Source: Latrodectus hesperus
Lineage: Eukaryota > Arthropoda > Arachnida > Araneae > Theridiidae
Direction: 5' to 3'
Assembly (NCBI GenBank): GCA_037975125.1
Contig: CM075850.1
Coordinates: 125,169,057-125,233,056, forward strand
Length of the DNA: 64,000 nt
The notes beneath the pieces were generated by a model. That model had not been told where the DNA came from. It saw only the letters and a list, made by a program, of their open reading frames with translations, and made no database searches. The position numbers and the translations under genes are program-made. Of this stretch, positions 52,261-63,806 are shown in pieces. Each line of letters starts with the position of its first letter. Within the stretch, counting starts at the first letter, position 1.

Positions 52261-52261
52261 A

Positions 52262-52800
52262 CATATATAATACCGCTCAGTGGGCAGGCCAATGCTGATA
52301 TAGGACATTCTAGTCCTACCACAAAATATGCCTCTCTGTAGAACTTTTCATAGTCACATAGCGGCGCAAGTAAGCTCCGGACTGTACCTTAAGGTTAACA
52401 ATTTCGGAATACTTGCCCATCATCAAGCACCTCGCCATGTTGAGCCACGCTCAAGTGATGAGATCACGCCTGAGCTGGCACCCTCCTTCCCACATACACG
52501 TCACACCAGTACAAGGAATTTGGTCGTCCCAGATTAATCGTGACATGTCCTTATCCAGCGCAATTCCAGCAACAAAATGTGGGTGAATGTAGGTCACCCT
52601 CACAATCACTCACCGTGACAAGTGATGCTCTACTTTTGTTTCATGGATCGATATCGCTATTCATATGTCTCGAACGAGGAAACTTTTCAGCATTCACCTA
52701 AGCAAATAAAATGCAGAAGGCCGCCATCCATATCCCATTGTTCAACGATCGTTGGGCCTTTTGAAGAGCTCTGTTCTACCATTAGACTTTGGTAAATCCA
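52262..52800 (-). mobile_element. GC-richer SINE-like repeat (unassigned)
   Basis: A compositional island with no stable frame. Read on the minus strand it contains GGTGCCAGCTCAGGCGTGAT and CACTTGAGCGTGGCTC, resembling in layout a common spider SINE tail I remember (CCAGCTCAGG...TGACCGCGGTTC). The family is uncertain and it has only one copy in the window. Confidence 0.35.
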
Positions 52801-52924
52801 AGTGACATTATTATTATCATCAGTTTAAATAAATTAAAATTTAATTTTTGTAAAACAAAGTTTAAGAATTTCATTTTTTAGTCTTTTACTCTCATTAATT
52901 TAACTGTTCTAATTTTTGGATGAA

Positions 52925-53130
52925 GTCCAGAGGTATTGTTTCGCGTTCCCAAGCTACAGATCCGTAGTTAAATCCTCGAGTTGGGCAAAGTCGACTCAGT
53001 CTTTCATTACTTCATTGAGTCAATAAAACTGAGTACCAAGCATGCTTGGGAACTAAACATCGGAGTATCGCTTTAAGTTGATCACCTAACAGGAACATAT
53101 TTTCGCAGCCCTAAGACTTCGGTTATGAAA
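52925..53130 (+). mobile_element. SINE D, second copy
   Basis: It shares the sequence TTGGGCAAAGTCGACTCAG, TGAGTACCAAGCATGCTTGG and GAACTAAACATCGGAG with the minus strand of 39172-39385. The head is decayed. The 3' end is not defined. Confidence 0.65.
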
Positions 53131-53199
53131 AAGGGGTGTTAGGGCAAGTATCTTTTCTAACACTAGGTGGCAGCATGAGCCAGTTTTAATACTGTAATT

Positions 53200-54000
53200 A
53201 ATTTTTTAAAAATAGTATAAATTGGAATAATATTTATGTAACTAAAAATAAATTAAAATATATGTAATTGTAAACAATATTTTAAACACCAAAATATGAG
53301 TTATTATCTTTTGTTTTATTTTCTCTGAATTCTGTTTTGTATAATAATATTGGTAACTGTGAGTTGTGAATTTTAACTGTAACCTGTGAAAAATAACTGT
53401 TTTTACCATGTGTTGTTGCAGAGAGCAGCTTGTAAAAATAAAGAATGATTTTCTCCAAGTTTTCTTGAATAAATTCTTTTCGTTGGAGGACATTTTAGCA
53501 AATAATTTTAACCAATTATGTGCGTAGATGAGTCTTGCTTCAAAAATATTGTGTCCTGGATATTGAACTAACACAAATGCTGTCATTTTCCAGTTGAGCC
53601 GAAGACGTTGTACTTATAGGGGCACTGTAGGCTTTGCTCTCATGGATTGTAGTATCACTAAGTTTAGTTTTTTAATTCTTATAATTAATGCAAAGCTTTT
53701 GAATTACTGTTCTATTTAATACAACGAAGAAAAATGTTTATAAATTTAACTAGTTTTTCTCTCCCAAACGAAACGCTATACATACGTACAGTATATGTGC
53801 AGTCCAACCATACATTTTTAAGAATTTGCAATCAAAGCACACGACAACTGTTGTATTAATAGTATTAAATAAGCATCATTATACACTTAGAGTTCTTTAG
53901 TCATGGGTTTCAAATATTATGGTGAAGAAAAAAAGACTACAAATTTGTTTATTAAGTGAAGATCTTTGATTAATTGATATATGCATACATTGAATTCAGT
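53200..54000. other. Intergenic, no supported feature
   Basis: A 114-codon frame on the minus strand (53242-53586) has no recognisable motif and the composition of the flanking non-coding sequence. Nothing else seen. Confidence 0.35.
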
Positions 54001-54040
54001 TGTTGTCTTGTGTTAGCTAGGCTGGGCAGTGTTGCGTTAC
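54000..54040 (-). mobile_element. SINE B 3' fragment
   Basis: TTGTTGTCTTGTGTTAGCTA then GGCTGGGCAG matches the complement of the SINE B terminus only. It is an isolated tail. Confidence 0.5.
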
Positions 54041-54283
54041 GAATTGGTTGCGTGATATTCGTTCATTAATAAGTTCTATTGCCTTTAATATTTTATTTTA
54101 AAAATTAACAAATAACAATTTTCATGATTGTATTCCATAAAATTAAGTTCCACACCATAATACACTGGTGCCAATACGGTCTTCATACGACCGCATCCAA
54201 ATAACAACTGGGCTACATTCCCCATCGGATAGGGAAGATGCGCTTCTCATTTCCCTTTAGGGATTTACTGTGGCTGAGTAGCC

Positions 54284-54525
54284 ACAGGCATTATGGGATG
54301 CACTGCTCCTTTTTTCCAACTGAACTGTAATTTGGCTTGGAGTCCGACTTCCTCAGTACACACATGCCATAGGTGTACCCGTTCATAGGGTAGGCAACCG
54401 TTCACAACAAATTCATACAAGAAAAGTCAGGAGAGAGAGAGAGAGAGAGAGAGAGGAGCCGGATTCGAACCCAAGACCTCTCTATTCTCAGTCAGACTCG
54501 CTGACCGCTAGACAGGGTGGGCGGC
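54284..54525 (-). mobile_element. SINE B copy with (GA)n expansion
   Basis: A minus-strand SINE B: 3' part with CCAACTGAACTG and CAGTACACACATGCCATAG, a (GA)n run at about 54431-54455 that replaces the usual CTCT-rich linker, then complement of the B-box (GGATTCGAACCC) and head ending GGGCGGC at 54525. Confidence 0.75.
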
Positions 54526-56190
54526 ATTAAATTCGGTTCAATTTCTAAACACATAATTGTTTCTATCAATAAAACCATCCAAACTTTTGAAATTACTGGA
54601 ATTTATTCAGTTGTCTTAAGTAGTGGTTACATTTAATATAATTTGAAAGAAAATGAAGCGTTTTTGGGAAAAAAATATTTGATATTGCCGAAGCACTGTA
54701 CACTTTCACTGAGTACAGTATAACTTATAAATATTTGTAATCTTCTTCCAATAAGGTCATTTTAACTTTGCCGATCATTGAATCTTTTTGATTTAATTTT
54801 CTTTCTCTTCAATATATATTTTCATAAATTATTATATGCACATTTCAATTATTGTTATTCATTTGTGCGCTTCTGTCATTAGTTTTGAATGAATAAGGAT
54901 TTATTTTATATAAATTATTTTGATATAAAATATCCTTACTTCATAAATACATATAATATTCATTTTACTTATTTTCATTCATTTAATTTTTAATACAATT
55001 AAAAATATTCACACTGAATTATTTATTGAACTAAATATTATTTATTATGAATTATCACAATATGCACATTATTCATAATAAATATTTATATAAACGATAA
55101 AAATACTATTCTACATCATATGAATAGTTATTTAGAATTATATTTACGTAACGTAAAAGTATAATATACATTATATTGTTAATTTATTATACATAAATTA
55201 TTCTTATGGAAAGGAATATAATTATATATTTATTATATTCATACTAAATTTAAAATAATTTACATAAGGAAAATTCACTAGCTCTAAGAACTTACGTGGT
55301 TATAAAAATAATCTTTTCGACCCAAAAATACTTAATGTACATTTTAAATAATTTCTATTGATTTATTTACTCCTTTTGATAATGCTTATATAAATCTTTA
55401 TTTATTAATAAAGTTCTTAATAAAGATTTATATGTAATTTATTTGTCTCTAGAAAGTTTTTTTTCATAAATAGCCAATAAATACATTTCATTTAGGATTA
55501 TTTTTTAGGTAAAAGTAGAGAGAGAGAGAGAGTTCACATATTTTTACATAAATAAATACAGAGTAACACTTTAATTATGATTAAAAACTCTAATATTAAA
55601 ACCAAAGAAGGCCGTTTTCTAATAAATAGCTCTTGCTCACTGGTTTTCGTAGTAAAGTAAAAAAATACTACAATTTATAAAATATGTAAGTTGTGACCTT
55701 CTCTTTTACAAACAAACGTTTTCTTGTCCTTATGGATTGTTCTTCCAGGTTGTGATTTTGACAGATTTTCCTATTTTTCCTCTTCCCCGTTGGCATCACT
55801 CTCTTTATCTCTTTATTCTCGAGAATGCCACTCGTATTCCCCTTCTTCCGATGAAGAAAGCGCTTTCTTCTTCTGAGCAGCTAAAGTACAAAAGACTCAC
55901 GTGTGCTGAAGTTGGCGATGTCAAAGATTTCGCCAAGTTATTCTTTAAAAAAAAACACAATTGTCATATTAGTTTCTTATAGAAGATGCTTCTTGAGCAG
56001 AAGAATGCGTTAAATTATGACATATATTTTTTGCAGTAATTTCAAAATGGCTCAAAACTAAAGTGTTAATTTTATTTTTGAGTAAAATTACTACTAAAGA
56101 TTTTCTAAGTTACCTATTGGATAGCCTAAGGTTGTTATAAAACATTTTAATGCTCATCGTTTAAATTTTCTTTAGAGATTTTTATAGATA
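54526..56190. other. Intergenic, very AT-rich
   Basis: Contains a short (GA)n run near 55517 and a 13-bp inverted pair (ATAAATCTTTATT) around 55391-55432. TTGGCGATG and TTCGCCAA occur close together at 55911-55938, like the LTR motif. No gene seen. Confidence 0.4.
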
Positions 56191-56194
56191 ACGA

Positions 56195-56375
56195 TCCGTA
56201 ATCCCGCGTCGCAACGGAAGAAACCTTGAAAATTCCTAAGCACCCTCAAAGACATGCTCATAGAGGCTAAAAGCTCAATATTTATTTCTCGTGTTCAACA
56301 GTAGCTGAGATCGAACTTGGGAACTTTTATTTTGAAGAGCGCTGTTTTACTACAAGACCGAGGTGAGCATCTACA
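56195..56375 (-). mobile_element. SINE E copy
   Basis: On the minus strand: tRNA-like head (CGGTCTTGTAGTAAAACAGC and AAGTTCGATCTC), then GGGTGCTTAGGAATTTTC and AAGGTTTCTTCCG, matching the copies at 58380 and 59925. Confidence 0.6.
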
Positions 56376-56879
56376 GTTAAATGATTAAAAGTGATATATT
56401 TATAAATATGTAATTGTGCAACATGTTAGTTTTTTGGGTGTTTATTTTTGACATTCCATGATATCGAAGCAACTGATGGGATAATTTTGATCGAGGATAA
56501 AATGACGAGGTAGACGCTTGAGCTGGCAAGTTTTTCGGCAAAATTCTTCTTTTTACGAGACTTTCTTTTTACTTTTACGAACCTTCTACTTTTTACTTGA
56601 ACATATAGAAATTGACGTTTTCATATTTGAGTAATTTTAATTACTTATAAATGCTTTTGTTTTCATTCTAGTTTATTTTGTTTCTTTTTTCTGTGTGCTC
56701 CCAATAATGTTGCACACAGGATTTCACAGCGTTCCGTATCAATCTCTGTTTAAATATCTATATCTGGATCTTTATTTATCTCTATCCATCAATCTAACAA
56801 TCTACATTTAACAGCGAGTGAAATGAAACACAATTCACTATAAAAATCACTACGTGTGCAATGCATGCACATCTAATAT

Positions 56880-57000
56880 CTGTGTTTTAGACTTTAATTC
56901 AACAGTTCATAAGTTTGACACCTACCTTAGGTGTGTATATTTGCAGTGATATATGTATCAAATTCACTTTAAATCAGTCAATAAATAAAAAATTTTCCTG
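56880..57000 (+). mobile_element. Old SINE A copy
   Basis: TTCAACAGTTCATAAGTTTG followed by ACCTACCTTAGGTGTG and a body ending in CACTTTAAATC matches SINE A from the B-box onward. Confidence 0.5.
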
Positions 57001-57169
57001 CGGAAAAGCTTAGAGAACATTTTGAATTTCATTATATGATTATTATTTTTAAATAATGCTATTTATTGATATCAAAACAAATTAAATGAAATTGAGAGTT
57101 GGTTTAAAAAAAAGCATAATTTTGAATAGCTGTTTAAATTTAATACAAAATATGGTAATATTGATGTTG

Positions 57170-57300
57170 AACGTAACTAATCTGCGTTTTAACCTTTAAA
57201 TCAATAGTTTGTGAGTTCAAACACACTTTGAGTATGGATATATGTTAATTGACATTCAAATCCACACACACTTTAAATCATTCATCAAATTATTTAAAGG
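57170..57300 (+). mobile_element. Old SINE A copy
   Basis: AATAGTTTGTGAGTTCAAAC, then ACTTTGAGTATGGATATATG and CACTTTAAATC. Same layout as the copy 290 bp upstream, so the two may be a local duplication or independent insertions. Confidence 0.5.
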
Positions 57301-57417
57301 AAATTTATTTGTTGCAAAAAACTCTCATTTTACAAATAAAGGATAAAATATTTGGAGAAAAATTTTCGATTTAATTAACATTTTTAAATTACATCTATTG
57401 CTAATAGAAAAACATGA

Positions 57418-58016
57418 GCCGCCCACCTTGTCTCATGGTCAGAGCACCTGACTGCGGAAAGGGAGGTCCTAGGTTCAAACCCTAGTTCGGGCATGGATGT
57501 ACTTTTTCTCTCTCTATCTATCTATCCTGTCTTTGTCCTTTCCTTGTATGAATAAGGTGTGAATGGTTGTCTACCCTATGAAAAAAAAATATTATATATA
57601 TATATCGAACTAATAACTAAATAGATCCGGTGAAGGCACTGCATAAGTATACTAAATAAATACGCAATTGAAAACGTAACAAATATTTAATAACAGAAAA
57701 ATATAACAAATACTTTTGGCCGATTAAATCGACCCGAGCTGAGAAACATAGTTCTCCTACAAAAGCAAGCAAAAACAAAAGTGCGACTAAAAACTATATA
57801 ACAAATACAAAATACAAGTTGCAAAGAACGCCCTCTGGCGTTCAGGCAGGACCAAGTGGGTTGCTGCGGATTGATATTTTCCACACCCTATAAACGGGTT
57901 CCTATGGCATGTGTGTACTGAGGAAGTCGGACTCCACACCAAATGACGGTTCAGTTGGAAAAGTGGAGCAGAGCACCCCATATTGCTTGCCTAGCTGGCA
58001 CACGACAACAACAACA
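57418..58016 (+). mobile_element. SINE B copy split by a 305-bp insertion
   Basis: The 5' part 57418-57579 (GCCGCCCACCTTGTCTCATG, B-box GGTTCAAACCC) and 3' part 57892-58016 (GGCATGTGTGTACTGAGG...CACGACAACAACAAC) rejoin exactly at ACCCTAT. The outer target duplication is AGAAAAACATG / AGAAGAACATG (one mismatch). Confidence 0.8.
57580..57884. mobile_element. Unclassified 305-bp insertion in SINE B
   Basis: It is bounded by the 7-bp direct repeat ACCCTAT at 57573-57579 and 57885-57891, which occurs once in undisrupted SINE B copies. One end is GA9TATTATATATA; the other is GATATTTTCCAC with a GC-richer segment containing CGCCCTCTGGCG. No coding domain or clear TIR is seen. Read on the minus strand it could be a retroposon with an AT-rich tail. 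Family unknown. Confidence 0.7.
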
Positions 58017-58114
58017 AGAAGAACATGGAGAAATTAAGGGTTAATTTCAAAAAACGAATTTAAATACCCGAAAATTTTTCTCGCTGATCCAATTACTGAA
58101 TAGATATTGACTGA

Positions 58115-58205
58115 TCGGCGATTTGACTTTCAACTCAACAATTTGTGTGTTAAACACCCACCCATCTTGGGTGTGGGTGGTTGCAGAGGATCGGAATCAT
58201 TTTTA
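58115..58205 (+). mobile_element. SINE A fragment
   Basis: CTCAACAATTTGTGTGTTAA followed by CACCCATCTTGGGTGTGGGT and GATCGGAATC. It retains the segment around and after the B-box only. Confidence 0.5.
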
Positions 58206-58259
58206 AGAAAAGATCCCAGTGTCGAATTAGACATCGTGTGCAAAACGTGGACAAACCAC

Positions 58260-58670
58260 AAACCAGACAACAGCGTGTGGCAGCTGTTGAGTGGTAAGAC
58301 ATTGATCTTGAGAGGGAAAGGTCCCATCTTCAATCCAGAAAGTAGAAACATAACATCCCTCTCCACTGTTGAACAATGGAGAGGGATGTTGTGTTTCTAC
58401 TTTCTGCATGCATATTTGTCCGAGTGGGTGCTTGGGAGATTTACAAGTTTCTGCCCTTTCGACATGAGAATATTGGGTATGAAAATTTCTTCCGGAAGAC
58501 AATTACGCAGCGGACTTTAAAACGTATTACATCATCCTTATATCGTTTTGAATACCACAAAGTATATGCCGAAGACAGAAACGCAACATTCAATTTCCTG
58601 GGTAGATGGGATCAAACTTGAGATCTTTTATTCGGAAGAATTTTAATATATCACTAGAAAACGATAAGGG
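58260..58670. mobile_element. Two SINE E parts facing each other, with a long hairpin
   Basis: A plus-strand tRNA-like head (CTGTTGAGTGGTAAGACATT; CTTCAATCC) and SINE E body (GGGTGCTTGGGAGATTTAC) run to about 58520. A minus-strand head (complement of GATCAAACTTGAGATC and CTAG...) lies at about 58590-58670. The 30-bp arms 58336-58365 and 58377-58406 are reverse complements with one mismatch and an 11-base loop. Confidence 0.55.
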
Positions 58671-59924
58671 TATTTAAAAAAATTGTAAAAAATAATATCC
58701 TATTATTTGTGTTATTGTTACTTATGACACTTGGACAAGCCACGCTCACTATGCCGTTGGCTAGGTGAATTTAAGTCAGTGCAACTTTCGCTTAACCATA
58801 GTACCAAGAAGGTGAAAGTACGACTTTGCTCTAAGCTCCTCTGATAGATGGCGCCACCAGAGGATACACTCTCTCTCAATTTTGACACCGATCTGAAGGA
58901 GGAGGAAATTTTCTCCAACAACATTACACTCATGATAACTACTTAAAGACCGACTACAGGACTTTATCTTATACGGATTTAATGAGCACGTCCTATTTGT
59001 TCATTTTGAAATAATAAACTTTATTTAATAAATAAATATGTCAATTTCTAGGAATAACTTCTAATTTGATGTAAATTTCTAAGAATATGAAATGCCAATT
59101 CGAATAAGAAAGATAATTTAAGATTCAAGATTTCAGTTTTATTTTCAGAAATATTTACTATTACTTTAATTAGCAAGTTTCAAGGAAAATATAACTCTAA
59201 TCTTTAATAAAGATTAAATACAGGATTTTACTTAGGATAAATTCAAATACACACAATTCATTTGAATTTATTAAGTATAAGTTTAAATAAGCACTTTTAC
59301 ATTATTGTTTTAGTTAATGCTTGGCTTATTTCACATATAAAATTTTCTCGCTCTCAACGCTACTAATTATAGTTTTCAATATTCCAATTTGCGAAAAACA
59401 TTAGGACCGAGTTTATAATTTTTCAGATAAAAATAGAACTTTTAAAGTGTGTATATTCTAAACTGAAATCTCAAAACATTCGGTTTAAACTCTTTTTTTT
59501 TAAGAGCTGTCGTTTCGCGTTTATAGAGAATTCAATGACTACATATATAGCTGCCTTCGATTTCATTTTGTTAATAAATTGACTCCTACGTTTTCAAATG
59601 CTGAAATTGTTTCCAAACACGGCACGGGAAAAGTTGGAAATATGCATTTTGTTACAAGACAATTGAATGCTTATGGGAAGAGAATTTGTTTCTTTATCGA
59701 TCTGTAAGTCTAATGACTTTTCCATTAGTTCCACGAGTGTGGGAGTACAAAAGTTTCTGTATTTTATTTCTACCCTTTTTGGGAAAAGCTGAATTTAAAA
59801 GCATCATACAAAGCAGAATGGAATATTTGTCATTATGAATGGATTTCATCACGAAATCTACGATTTAAAAATTTTAAATTTTTTTAATGGCAATTAATAT
59901 TTACTTAAATTTTCTCCAAATTCG
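58671..59924. other. Intergenic, no supported feature
   Basis: A short less-AT-rich piece (58730-58960) includes GATAGATGGCGCCACC, a motif common in arthropod mobile elements, but no ends are visible. The rest is AT-rich. Confidence 0.35.
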
Positions 59925-60130
59925 GTGGTGCAAGGTCAGTAGGGTATCACTCATGACTGCTACTCGGTATACATGTCTATCAGGTGTGTGCTTGGGAGTT
60001 TTCAGGGTTTATTTTGTGCAAAAGGGGATGTTACCAATTATCTGTGAAAAATCTTCCGCAAAATGCAGATATTCAGTACATGTTGAATGGCTTACAGCAA
60101 CCTTAGGCAGTCTTCAACATGTTGTAGCAT
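59925..60130 (+). mobile_element. SINE E copy
   Basis: GTGCAAGGTCAGTAGG (head remnant), then GTGTGTGCTTGGGAGTTTTC and TCTTCCGCAAAATGCAG, aligned with 58400-58520. The 81-codon frame through it is not a gene. Confidence 0.55.
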
Positions 60131-60294
60131 AAAATTTCATAATGTTTGGAATAGGATTTGGTAGTACGGATACAGTTGACGCATCATTATGAAATACTTT
60201 CTATACAAGTTCATGAAATACTTTCTATACAAGTAAAACACAAAGTAATAAATTTATTTTGGAGGCTTTTTAATATATTTAACAACTCCTCAGC

Positions 60295-60597
60295 CGCCCA
60301 ACTTGTCTAGTGGTCAGCGTGCCTGACTGCGGGCAGGGAGGTCCTGGGTTTGAATCTCGGCTCAGACATGGATGTACTTTCTGTCTCTATCTATCCTGTA
60401 TGATATTATATATACCTGTATACCTTTCCTTGTATGAATGGGTTGTGAATGGTTGCCTACCCTATAAAACGGGTCCCTATGGCATGTGTGTACTGAGGAA
60501 ATCGGACTCCACATCTAATTATGGTTCAGTTGGAAAAGTGGAGCAGCACACCCCATATTGTCAGCCTAGCTGGCACACGACAACAATAACAACAACA
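60295..60597 (+). mobile_element. SINE B, full-length copy
   Basis: A complete head (GCCGCCCAACTTGTCTAGTG, B-box GGGTTTGAATCTC), CTCTATCTATCC linker, body and (CAA)n end. The target duplication is ACAACTCCTCA (60284-60294) / ACAGCTCCTCA (60598-60608), with one mismatch. Confidence 0.85.
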
Positions 60598-60877
60598 ACA
60601 GCTCCTCAAAATTACTTCGATTGACTTACCTTTGACGAGCAATCTTAAAATTCAATATCAAGCAGAAAGTATAATTCGAGAGATTCATAAATTTTTAAAG
60701 ATTTAGTTTCGATTCGAGAAAAATATAGAAAAATTTCCTTCCTGTATTGTTACAAATTTGGAAACATTACGTGTATTTGTCTTAAAATATTTCAAATAGA
60801 TCTGAAATACTTAGATTTTAGGACAAAAAGCACCCAGTTTAAACGTATTCTGCGTTAAAAACAGCATTTTTAAAATT

Positions 60878-60957
60878 TTGGCGACTTGGCGATCTTTTGG
60901 CGAGTTTCTTGGCGACTTGGCGATCTTTTGGCGAGTTTTTTGGAGACTTGGCGATTA
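60878..60957 (+). repeat. 31-bp tandem array of TTGGCGAC units in LTR copy 2
   Basis: Units start at 60878, 60909 and 60940 (the last with TTGGAGAC), period 31, each with TTGGCGATCTTTTGGCGAG-type content. It is in the same place as the 30-bp array of copy 1. Confidence 0.85.
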
Positions 60958-61258
60958 CTTGCAGAAAAATAGATAGTTAAAGAAAATTCCATCTCCGAAG
61001 CTCTAGGACTAATATTAAGTGAGATAGCTACGAATCTTCCATGCGAAACTCTTAGATTTTCAAGCCAAGTCAGGTATAAATACTGGTGTCCTGCATAGAA
61101 GGATGGGCATTGAACACAATCAGTCAGTTCGAGAGTATAGAAGTTGTCTTTGAATTAGCTGAATTGGGACTTCTACAGCTGGAATATCTTGTTGAAATTG
61201 CTACGAATAATAGTTTGTGATTTTTAAGAAATTGCTTATCGACTCTCAATCAATACGA

Positions 61259-61475
61259 GGGCGCTCCGTGGCTGAGTGGTCAAAGCATCACTCCGCTAAT
61301 CGCTTGAGAGCGTAGGAGTGTGGGTTCGATTCCCACCGTGGCCCTGGGTGTTTTCTTCGTTATCTTCTGTGGTTGTACATCTGTCATTGTGCTATTTGTC
61401 CTATTATCGACGAAGACTTACAAGCGGATCTCAAGAATCAAGCATACAAGTCTGAATATATGTAATAAATAAAGA
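61259..61475 (+). mobile_element. SINE C with tRNA-Ser-like head, inserted in LTR copy 2
   Basis: The head has a strong A-box (TGGCTGAGTGGTCAAAGC), a tRNA-Ser-like variable-arm layout, CCGCTAATCG at the anticodon position (GCT) and a perfect T-arm (GTGGGTTCGATTCCCAC). The acceptor stem pairs poorly (about five of seven), and a non-tRNA body of about 130 bp ending in ATAAATAAAGA follows, so it is a SINE. The target duplication is CAATACGA (61251-61258) / CAACACGA (61476-61483). Only copy in the window. Confidence 0.7.
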
Positions 61476-61506
61476 CAACACGAACTTCTAAGCCTCTGGT
61501 CACTAT

Positions 61507-62294
61507 TTCGTTTTAATTTATCTTATATATAATACTTAAGAATATTTGATTTTGTTATTACTCAAAATGTAAAACAAATTCACTTTGCATTAATTCAAAT
61601 ATATAAGTTGTATTTTCAGTCTCGTACAGATGCAGCAACAAAAATTTTGAATTGAAATATCTAAATAGATTATAATTGATTATTTTTACTCTGATTTGGT
61701 TTCTGAGAAATTTGATCAAAGGAGTAATCTTCCTTTTATTAGTGACGAAATAATCCTTCATAGAGCGGTGTCAAATATTTCGAAACAACGAAATAAACGT
61801 GGTACATTAAAACAAAAATGATAAAATATATTAAAAGAATTGATTATACTCTGCTTACACCAATTAATTTTACTTTTTATTTCTTAAAAAGAAATCCACA
61901 AAATTATTACATAAATAGCATTAAGATGACGAGACAAACTGTTTCCTTTATTAATTGCGAAAAATCTAGGAAATCATTAAGCATTTAATTATACTAAAAA
62001 TACGTCATAATTAAAATAATTAATAATCTATTTTATTTAGAGATAAAAGAACCTATAAATATAGCGTTAACTGTTGATTCCTTTTTTAATGTTGCTTTTT
62101 AGAAAAAAATGTAATTAATTTCTTTTTCTAAATTTTGTTATCTAATTGTAGAATCAAAAACTATTTAATTGAAATTATTGATTATTGGCGACAAAGTTTG
62201 GATACCCTCCAGTAAAATTAATAACACAATTTAGCTCATAGATTTATTAATTAATCATGAAGGCCTCCAGACATGTCTGATATTTCTTTAATGA

Positions 62295-62298
<4 letters not shown>
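61507..62298. other. Intergenic, no supported feature
   Basis: AT-rich, including a 67-codon frame without any motif. A single TATTGGCGACAAAG at about 62184 recalls the LTR array motif. Confidence 0.4.
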
Positions 62299-62376
<78 letters not shown>

Positions 62377-62417
62377 AATATAAATATATATAAATATGTA
62401 TAAATATATATATATAA

Positions 62418-62510
<93 letters not shown>
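62299..62510. repeat. Long interrupted (TA)n tract
   Basis: About 210 bp of TA repeats with ACATA, AAATATAAA and ATGTATAAA interruptions in the middle. Confidence 0.95.
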
Positions 62511-62515
<5 letters not shown>

Positions 62516-63023
62516 TTTAAACTTTCAAAATTGATAATTGATAAATATGTCAGAAACAAATTTAGATTCTAAAGGTATATATTTTTTTATAAACGGTGAC
62601 AATTTTAAGATTAGAAACGTTTCCTTTCTTTATAATGTTATTTAGTAACGCGTTTTCTAGGTTGTTTTTTACAGTTTTAAAATGAAACGATTCCCTCATT
62701 CACATACTATCGGAAATTGCTAAACTATTAATTTTCAAAGTCTGCATTTACGATAGGTAAAGATACAATTAAAATTATTTGAATTCAATAACAAATTATC
62801 TAGCATTGGAAATGAGGGATTGCACGCTTATTAATAATATAAAAAATTAGTCTAGCAAAACAATTTTGAATACATAAATAATTAATTTACAATAATTTGC
62901 TTACAAATTTAATCATATTGGAAAAAATCATTATATCGTTGCCATATGAAATTGTTTTCTAAGATAAAATTGCAAATTTAATTCCCAAATTCCCATAATT
63001 TATGGACTGATATGTGGTTATTT

Positions 63024-63251
<228 letters not shown>

Positions 63252-63328
63252 ATTTAATCAATTTTTTACGATTCTAAATTTATGAATATTCTTTTATTTC
63301 ATTCCTACACTGAGGTCCTGAATCACAT

Positions 63329-63621
63329 TCATTCATTCATTCATTGTCGTGTGCCAGCTAGGCTGGCAACATGGGGTGCGTTGCTCCACTTTTTCAACTG
63401 AACCATATTTGGTGTGGAGTCCGACTTCCTCAGTACACACATGCCATAGGGACCCATTTATAGGGTAGGCAACCATTCACACCCCATTCATACAAGGAAA
63501 GGACAAAGACAGGATAGATAGAGAGAGAGAGAAAAAGTACATCCATGCCCGAACCGGGATTCGAACCCAGGACCTCCTTATCGGTAGTCAGGCACGCTGA
63601 CCACTAGACAAGTTGGTCGGC
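63329..63621 (-). mobile_element. SINE B, full-length copy with (ATTC)n tail
   Basis: On the minus strand the head is GCCGACCAACTTGTCTAGTG with an intact B-box (complement of GGGATTCGAACCC), the CTCTATCTATCC linker, the GGCATGTGTGTACTGAGG body and the GGCACACGACAATG end. In place of the usual (CAA)n it ends in an ATTC-type repeat. Confidence 0.85.
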
Positions 63622-63724
63622 ACTAATGTATGTGATTGTGTTTAACAGTTTCTATCCAAAATATGTAGGCAGAAGAGTATCGCAGTATTCTAACCTTGGA
63701 GTGGAGCAGCCTGAACTCCTTTTT

Positions 63725-63806
63725 CAGCTCGCCGAGCTGGCAGCCGAATGGTTAGCGCTCTTGCCTTCGGTTCAACAGTTCGTGGGTTCGAATCCCACCT
63801 TGGAAT
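63725..63806 (+). mobile_element. SINE A head (3'-truncated)
   Basis: GCCGAGCTGGCAGCCGAATG to CGAATCCCACCTTGG is essentially identical to the head of the 34260 copy, then the sequence departs. The A- and B-boxes are intact, but no acceptor stem can pair, so it is not a working tRNA gene. Confidence 0.75.

Larger units (their letters stand above)
60748..61502 (+). mobile_element. Solo LTR (copy 2), interrupted by SINE C
   Basis: Starts TGTTACAAATTTGG and ends CTCTGGTCA. The flanks are GTAT (60744-60747) and CTAT (61503-61506), a 4-bp duplication with one mismatch. It shares with copy 1 GTATTTGTCTTAAAATAT, the TTGGCGAC array, CCAAGTCAGGTATAAATAC (TATA region), CTACGAATAA, and CTCTCAATCAA near the 3' end. 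It is clearly more diverged than would be expected of the two LTRs of one young element. Confidence 0.75.

Noticed and set aside
58107..58621. Several overlapping frames of 78-137 codons on both strands
   Set aside because: They lie in SINE A and SINE E fragments and in the long hairpin, which makes both strands look alike.
61261..61345. tRNA-Ser gene
   Set aside because: The T-arm and A-box are good, but the acceptor stem has about two mismatches, and a SINE body and target-site duplication follow.
43454..61502. The two LTRs as ends of one 18-kb retroelement
   Set aside because: They have different flanking 4-bp duplications, are considerably diverged from each other, and no gag or pol sequence was seen between them.
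63725..63806. Functional tRNA gene
   Set aside because: It is identical to the SINE A head and has no acceptor pairing.
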